DNA from: Cololabis saira
Lineage: Eukaryota; Chordata; Actinopteri; Beloniformes; Belonidae
Direction of reading: 5' to 3'
Length of the DNA stretch: 64,000 nt
Assembly: GCF_033807715.1 (NCBI RefSeq)
Contig: NC_084596.1
Coordinates: 29,834,879 to 29,898,878 of the forward strand
This document shows positions 59,255 to 64,000 of the stretch, piece by piece. A model generated the notes under the pieces. It was not told the DNA's origin. It did no database searches and saw only the letters and a program-made list of their open reading frames with translations. How positions within the stretch are numbered: position 1 is the first letter of the stretch; every line of letters begins with the position of its first letter. The translations under genes and the position numbers were made by a program.

Positions 59255-61600
59255 GGAGCAGCGAGCCAAGGGTGGGAGGAGGGAGGGGGAGGGAGGAGAG
59301 GAGGAGGAGGAGAAGGAGGACGGAAAGTTGACAGGGCGGCGTCAACATTTCTTCAGTGTCGCTTGAAGAGTACAATGGGCTCGGGAGAGGAAGACTTGCA
59401 GTTTGACAACTTCTTTCTTTTTTTTTTTTTACTTTTTTTTTTGCCATTTTACAAAACGACAAAAAAAGAGAAAATGTTTCATCAACACAGCAATGTCGAA
59501 GACGCCCATTTCCTAGCCATGACCATTTTAAAACTACATTTACCTCTGTGTTGACAAGTCCTATAAAAGCACCACCAGCCACTGAGAGGTGACAGGTTAC
59601 CATTCAGACACTGTTGTAAGTAGTTTACTTTATGTCAACAACAAAAAAAAAAATGCCTTAATGTCAGATAAAATTTCAGAATCGTACACACAAGATCCAG
59701 TCCAGCTATTAATCACAGATTAAAATGTGTTACATTTATGGCTCTGGGATTGGGACTGTGGAAACAGAGAAACATAGTTTGCAATATTAATTGAGTCAAT
59801 AGTCTTTGACGATGCAAGTGACTCGTTTTGGGTTCAGATATTTGACCCATCCTGAATCTGGCTCCTAAAACAGCAGATATTAGAAAAGCCCCGCTCCTCC
59901 CTTCATAATAAATATATTTGGCTATTTTTTTTAAAGTGAGCACTTAAAATTCCAAGCTTCACATCAGACGTCACCTCATCTTTTCTCTGCTCTCGCGAAT
60001 CAGTTTCACCAACCACAATCATTTCAAGCTGGTTTTGACCATAACTATCATCGGCCACTAGGTGTCAGCAGAGTACACATTATTCTTTCCTAGTGCTTCC
60101 ATGGTCAATAACTAAATGATCTGTTTTGTAGTCTGTCTGTGTTCTCTTGTCATATTCAGACCGTGCGTCCCTCTTAGTGTTGAAAACAGATAGATAAATA
60201 ATATCGTATTTTTTATACTTAATTCCATTCCACTTCATTTATTCATACAAATTCAACCCATTTATTGATGTCTGCCATCCAGTGTTTCCCATTCGTTATT
60301 TTAGTTCCTTACCTTGTTGCTGGATCTCGCCACATATGAGACAAAACATAAACAAAACTACAGCAAATATATAACCATTTCACATTGTTTTTTAATATTT
60401 GCAGATTTGTGCTTCTGTTTCCAACCTTTCTTCAACAAAAAGGGCTTTCCAACTCCTTCCGAATTAGAAGAGCATGATGGTTAAAAATAAAGAGTCCCCC
60501 TGCTTTGCTTATCCTGATAGAGAGGAGGTTATTGGTTGAGGAGCATGTTGCTGCTTTACCCTCAGTGCTTTACCGCATTCAGGGTGATGCATAGGAACCC
60601 GTAGGACTTTGCGCCTAACACAGCTTAAAAGTCGAGTCCAGTGGAGTGTTTGATGGCACTCAAAGTAGACTGTCTAATATCACCAAGTGAGACAGACTGT
60701 AGGGACTCTTCTGGAAACGCCCCATCCACCTTTTTTGCCCCGACCCCACCCTACCCCACCTCCCCAAGCTTTCGCTCTCATTCAGACACGCCATACGAAA
60801 ATACGCTGTACAGTCAAGTCACTCTTGGAACTGTTATCCAGCCACCCAAAGGACACAACCTTTCCTTTCATGACATCACACTGCCTTTTCCCATAAATGA
60901 GGACTCAAGGACTAGATGTGCCAAGTTGTTGTTTTTTTTGTTTTTTTCCCTTCCTTTGTTTGGTCTGCTTTTATTTGATTTTTTTTTCATGTTTTCCAGG
61001 GCATATTTGAAGCATTGAATGGAATGGAAAATGTGGTATAAAAGTATGATCATATATAGGTATGTTAGAGGAGTTACTTTGGGTGATTTTATGAAGGCCT
61101 TCATAAAAAAATTAGCTTAGGCTGTCAGGCTGATGAGGGACATTATATCAAAAGTTACCAATAAATGAAACTGGGTTGCACCGACTTGTATGAATGTAGT
61201 TAAACGTAATATTGTTTTTATTTCATTTATTTATTTTTGCATTTAAAATTGTTTTTTATTCACTTATTTATTTTCATTTTTCCCAGTTTATGTTCGGTAC
61301 AGAGATTATGAACTCTTGCGTAATCACTTTTCTATCATGAACGGATTGACAAAAATATAGACTGCTGTATATCTTGTATTGTATTTTATTTACAATGCTT
61401 CTCTATAAAAAGAACATACATATAAGGAATATATGAAATAATGCCTTTATTGTTCATCCAATATTTTGTGGGAACTGCAATGTTTGGCTCAATCTGTTGA
61501 ATATTTTGAAGTGAATTTGTGACTTGCTTTGTATGGTGTCTGTATAGAAGCTGAACAAGTCATCATTAAAAAAATAAAATGTTTGAAAAAAATATATAAA
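59255..61600 (+). other. agap3: 3'UTR of the short agap3 isoform
   Basis: About 2.3 kb without a credible coding frame, running from the stop codon to the poly(A) signal. It starts with a G/A-rich stretch (59270-59325) able to form a G-quadruplex. Later it contains ATTTATTTA-type AU-rich segments (around 61220-61275) that could affect stability. Possible earlier signals occur (AATAAA near 59904, 60486 and 61162), so shorter ends are possible. The exact cleavage site is not visible. Confidence 0.6.
61573..61578 (+). terminator. Poly(A) signal AATAAA for the short agap3 isoform
   Basis: AATAAA followed about 15-30 nt later by A/T-rich and then GT-containing sequence (GAGTTGGTTT). It is the last and best-placed signal downstream of the stop at 59252-59254, and the sequence beyond it changes character. 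Cleavage would be near 61590-61600. Confidence 0.6.
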
Positions 61601-62519
61601 TGCAAGAGTTGGTTTACTTGAACTCAGACTCTACCTCTGATCCATTGGTGACTGGACATTTCTCATGTTCTGAGTGAGACCATACACACTCATGTCTGTC
61701 CCTAAATGTACCTCATCTCTTTATTTTTGTTGGGGTGGGAAGGTTATGTTTAAATGATTCTTTTTCCATGAAAGCAATGAATGCTGTCTGACCATTTTTT
61801 ACCTCCACAGGCGCTACCGGAATTTCTAATGTCAGTTTGTTTTTATTGACACTTGGATTGCTTGAATTTGCAAAAGGATTTTATGTTCTGCCAGGTTTTG
61901 CAGGTGAAACCCTGGAGGACGCCACTGCATCAAAGCTGTCTTTAAAATAACTATTTTCCTTTCTCTCCTTTCTAACCTAACGCATTTATCACTCTACAAA
62001 AACCTTTGTCAATGTGAATATTGTGAAAGGCACAGCTGATTCTTCACTGGGTTGCACAGCAGTTGGTCTGCAGGTGCACTAAGGGCCTGCTCTGGGTCTC
62101 AAACAGAGGAAAGGATCCCCCCGAAGGGTTTCAGGGTTGAGTCATGACTCAGTGTGTGGTCGTCCTTGCTCTCCTCTGTGTTGAGATGTGTCTAGTGTGG
62201 TCTTGGTTTGATTTTTTTTTTCTTTTCTTTTCCTTTAACTTGCACGTCGGTGTTACTGCTGTTTGTTCCGCTAGTCTGCTTGTCTGTTCATTTTGTGCTT
62301 CTTTTGGAAATTTTATTTTGCCGACGCCGAGTTTTTCCAAAAAAATACTGCAGATGCTAAAAACACAAACTCCCTCACCTGCCCGCTCTCTGACCCCCAG
62401 TCTATCTGCTTCACCCACACAAGCCCCAACACAGCCAACTATTCCCACCTCACGCCCCGCAGCTCTCATTCTGCCTCGTTTTCAGGGTGTCGCTGACTGA
62501 CTTTCTTGTTCTTTTGCAG

Positions 62520-62603
62520 TCACGGAAAGCCAGTGAACAGGCAAAGAGCGTTGACAGTAAAACAGACAGCATAGGCAGTGGAAGGGCCATACCTATCAAA
62601 CAG
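62520..62603 (+). CDS. agap3: agap3 exon 9 of the full-length isoform (linker before the PH domain)
   Basis: An 84-nt, 28-codon exon, phase 0 at both ends, with acceptor CTTTTGCAG and donor CAG|GTAAGC. It encodes SRKASEQAKSVDSKTDSIGS then GRAIPIKQ. SIGSGRAIPIKQ directly precedes the first strand of the PH domain (GxLLKRSGKSLNKEW) in all AGAPs; that following exon is not in the window. The middle (ASEQAKSVDSKT) is less conserved than the ends, as usual in this linker. Confidence 0.96.
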
Positions 62604-62753
62604 GTAAGCAGCTGCACTGATGTTTTTCCTACATTTCCCATAATTCCCTTGGTAAGTATGGGTTGGGTTTTTTTCTGTCCCAGCCACGGGTTTGGTTTAA
62701 TTTGGTTTTATTGAGGTACAGTGGCAGGACGATTCAGTGAAGTGTTACTCTGA

Positions 62754-62769
62754 CCACTAGGTGGCGACA
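62754..62769 (+). promoter_or_regulatory. CTCF-like motif in intron 9
   Basis: CCACTAGGTGGCGACA matches the CTCF core at 14 of 16 positions and has the classic CCACTAG-GTGGC form. Confidence 0.35.
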
Positions 62770-63136
62770 AAACATAATAAATACTGCAACACTTGTACAG
62801 GAGCTCAAGCGATCATAAAACATTAAATCATAGGCGTCAAAGACACAACAGGTTAGTTATAGATATTTTATTAGGTACTGTATACGCCCAATTAATGCAT
62901 CTTTGATGTTAAGAATTGCCTAAAAATGTATATTTAGGTGGACACTTGCTTTTTGGGTGAGAAAATATACATTGTTTTCTCTCAAAGCTGACTTAAAATT
63001 ACTACCGTACTTTTGATAACAAAGTGATCACAGCCCCAGATATTGACAAATGTATTTATTTGTCAGTTGGTGTATCTCCCACACACACATTCATAGTGTT
63101 TTTTTTTCACATTTCATTAAACAATTGCGCATTTTC

Positions 63137-63184
63137 TGTGTGTGTGTGTGGGTGTGTGTGTGTGTGTATATGTATATGTATATG

Positions 63185-63242
<58 letters not shown>

Positions 63243-63258
63243 GTACACACACACACAA
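63137..63258. repeat. Compound TG / TA / CA microsatellite
   Basis: (TG)n to about 63166, TATG/TA units to 63240, and CA units from 63244. It is nearly self-complementary and can extrude as a hairpin. Confidence 0.95.
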
Positions 63259-64000
63259 AATAATCGTTATTGTGATTGCTTCTAATTGCATGTTGGTAGT
63301 AATTTGGCGTGAAACATCATTCATGCGTATCCATATAATCAACTTGGACAGCCATAATTGGCTGATTATTTAATTAGATAGTAAAAAAGATTATTTTTTT
63401 TAACTAAAGATACTTGTGTATTTATCCGATCTTGTAGTATGCACATAATCTTACACTAGATGATACTTACCTGTTTTGACATATTCTTTTGCTGAGATAC
63501 AGCTCTTGTTTATCCGTCATAAAGATTTTTTGTTGTTTCCCAGAAAGATCTTTAATCATTTTGTTTTTATTCATCTCTTTGAGACATCTTTTTCTTTTGC
63601 ACCCCACTTGATATTTTTTATTTTATTTTATTTCTTACATATTTACTAATGGCAGTAAATTGGGCCAGTTGTATGGTAGTGAACACCGAGTCTAAGGATC
63701 ATGTGTAAAGGTCCAAGTGTAACCCAAGGAAAAGAAGTGGACACATTGATTAGTAATCACTCGTGATTATTTGAGGGCTTTTTTAAAATGGGTCAGTATC
63801 CTCGTATTATCCTCTTTTACTTCAGATGATAGAAGATAATGTCCTTCTTTTGCACTTGTTGAGCCAGACCTCCTCATTTCCTTTGGGAGAAAATTGCCAG
63901 GGCTTCGGCCGAGCCGAAATAATGGCAGGGTGATGCTTCCAAGCCGCCTTGCTCAATCAGAACCATCCTTTTGAATGTATTACGGAGACAATATCCATCT

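Larger units (their letters stand above)
56936..62519 (+). other. Intron 8 of the full-length isoform, containing the alternative terminal exon
   Basis: About 5.6 kb that is intronic for the full-length transcript. It contains a TA-flanked miniature transposon (58022-58558), the pyrimidine tract (58835-59117), the alternative terminal exon and its 3'UTR. Reading through the exon 8 donor instead gives 15 further codons and a TAG at 56981. Confidence 0.85.
31853..64000 (+). other. agap3: agap3 gene, 5' part; continues beyond the right edge
   Basis: Gene-level entry tying the exons together. Joined in order, the exons encode a long N-terminal extension, the complete centaurin-gamma GTPase-like domain and the basic linker that precedes the PH domain; the PH, ArfGAP and ankyrin exons are not present before 64000. 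AGAP proteins act on Arf GTPases at endosomes and, for AGAP3, in NMDA-receptor signalling that controls AMPA-receptor trafficking (family knowledge). AGAP3 is chosen over AGAP1 and AGAP2 because remembered mammalian AGAP3 has [26 protein letters not shown] and an IETIAAS..TPTPIRKQ linker, all seen here, whereas AGAP1 has GNLASGKS and PPEAQFAMWVDAVIF. Exon phases agree throughout (G|AC, 0, 1, 0, 1, 1, 0, 0). Two 3' ends are possible: a short form ending at 59254, and the full form continuing from 62603. Confidence 0.93.
62604..64000 (+). other. Start of intron 9 of agap3, cut by the window edge
   Basis: Non-coding. It contains a CTCF-like match (62754-62769) and a compound TG/TA/CA microsatellite (63137-63258). 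The next, PH-domain exon was not found before 64000. Confidence 0.8.

Overview
This is vertebrate nuclear DNA, almost certainly from a ray-finned (teleost, probably percomorph) fish. The evidence is large introns with GT-AG boundaries, long AC/TG, TA and AAT microsatellites, and remnants of typical fish repeats: L2- and RT-type LINE tails ending in ATGG or TTAC tandems, a hAT copy, Tc1-like and other TA-flanked miniature elements, and the TTCAATTCAATT... 'TTTATATAG' dispersed repeat. There are no bacterial-type genes, operons or CRISPR arrays. The species cannot be named from the sequence alone.

One protein-coding gene can be supported, on the + strand: the 5' part of agap3 (Arf-GAP with GTPase, ankyrin repeat and PH domains 3, centaurin-gamma-3). 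A 1.6-kb single-exon coding block (31853-33458) is a probable alternative first coding exon. Seven internal exons follow (39372-39430, 43701-43788, 48710-48795, 52200-52341, 52552-52686, 56365-56492, 56780-56935) and encode the complete GTPase-like domain plus the serine-rich, basic linker. The phases of all these exons agree. The transcript can then take one of two routes. It can splice to 62520-62603 and run off the right edge towards the PH, ArfGAP and ankyrin exons, none of which are in the window. Or it can splice to a terminal exon at 59120-59254 with its own stop, a 3'UTR of about 2.3 kb and a poly(A) signal at 61573. The second route would give a GTPase-only protein, resembling the mammalian CRAG variant of AGAP3.

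Bases 1 to about 31800 hold no exon I can recognise. They are either upstream flank or, more likely, part of a large first intron of the canonical isoform, whose usual first exon (the short MNF/MNY-type N-terminus) was not found and would lie further upstream. This part carries the repeats listed below and several stretches that look like conserved non-coding DNA. The introns of agap3 add more repeats, including an (AC)40 microsatellite 18 bases past a weak splice donor. In mammals AGAP3 neighbours the homeobox gene GBX1, so distal enhancers in these introns are plausible but unproven.

The most interesting points are the long alternative N-terminal exon with a PIKE-L (AGAP2)-like amino end, the CRAG-like alternative terminal exon preceded by a very long pyrimidine tract, and the CA repeat at the weak donor of exon 5.
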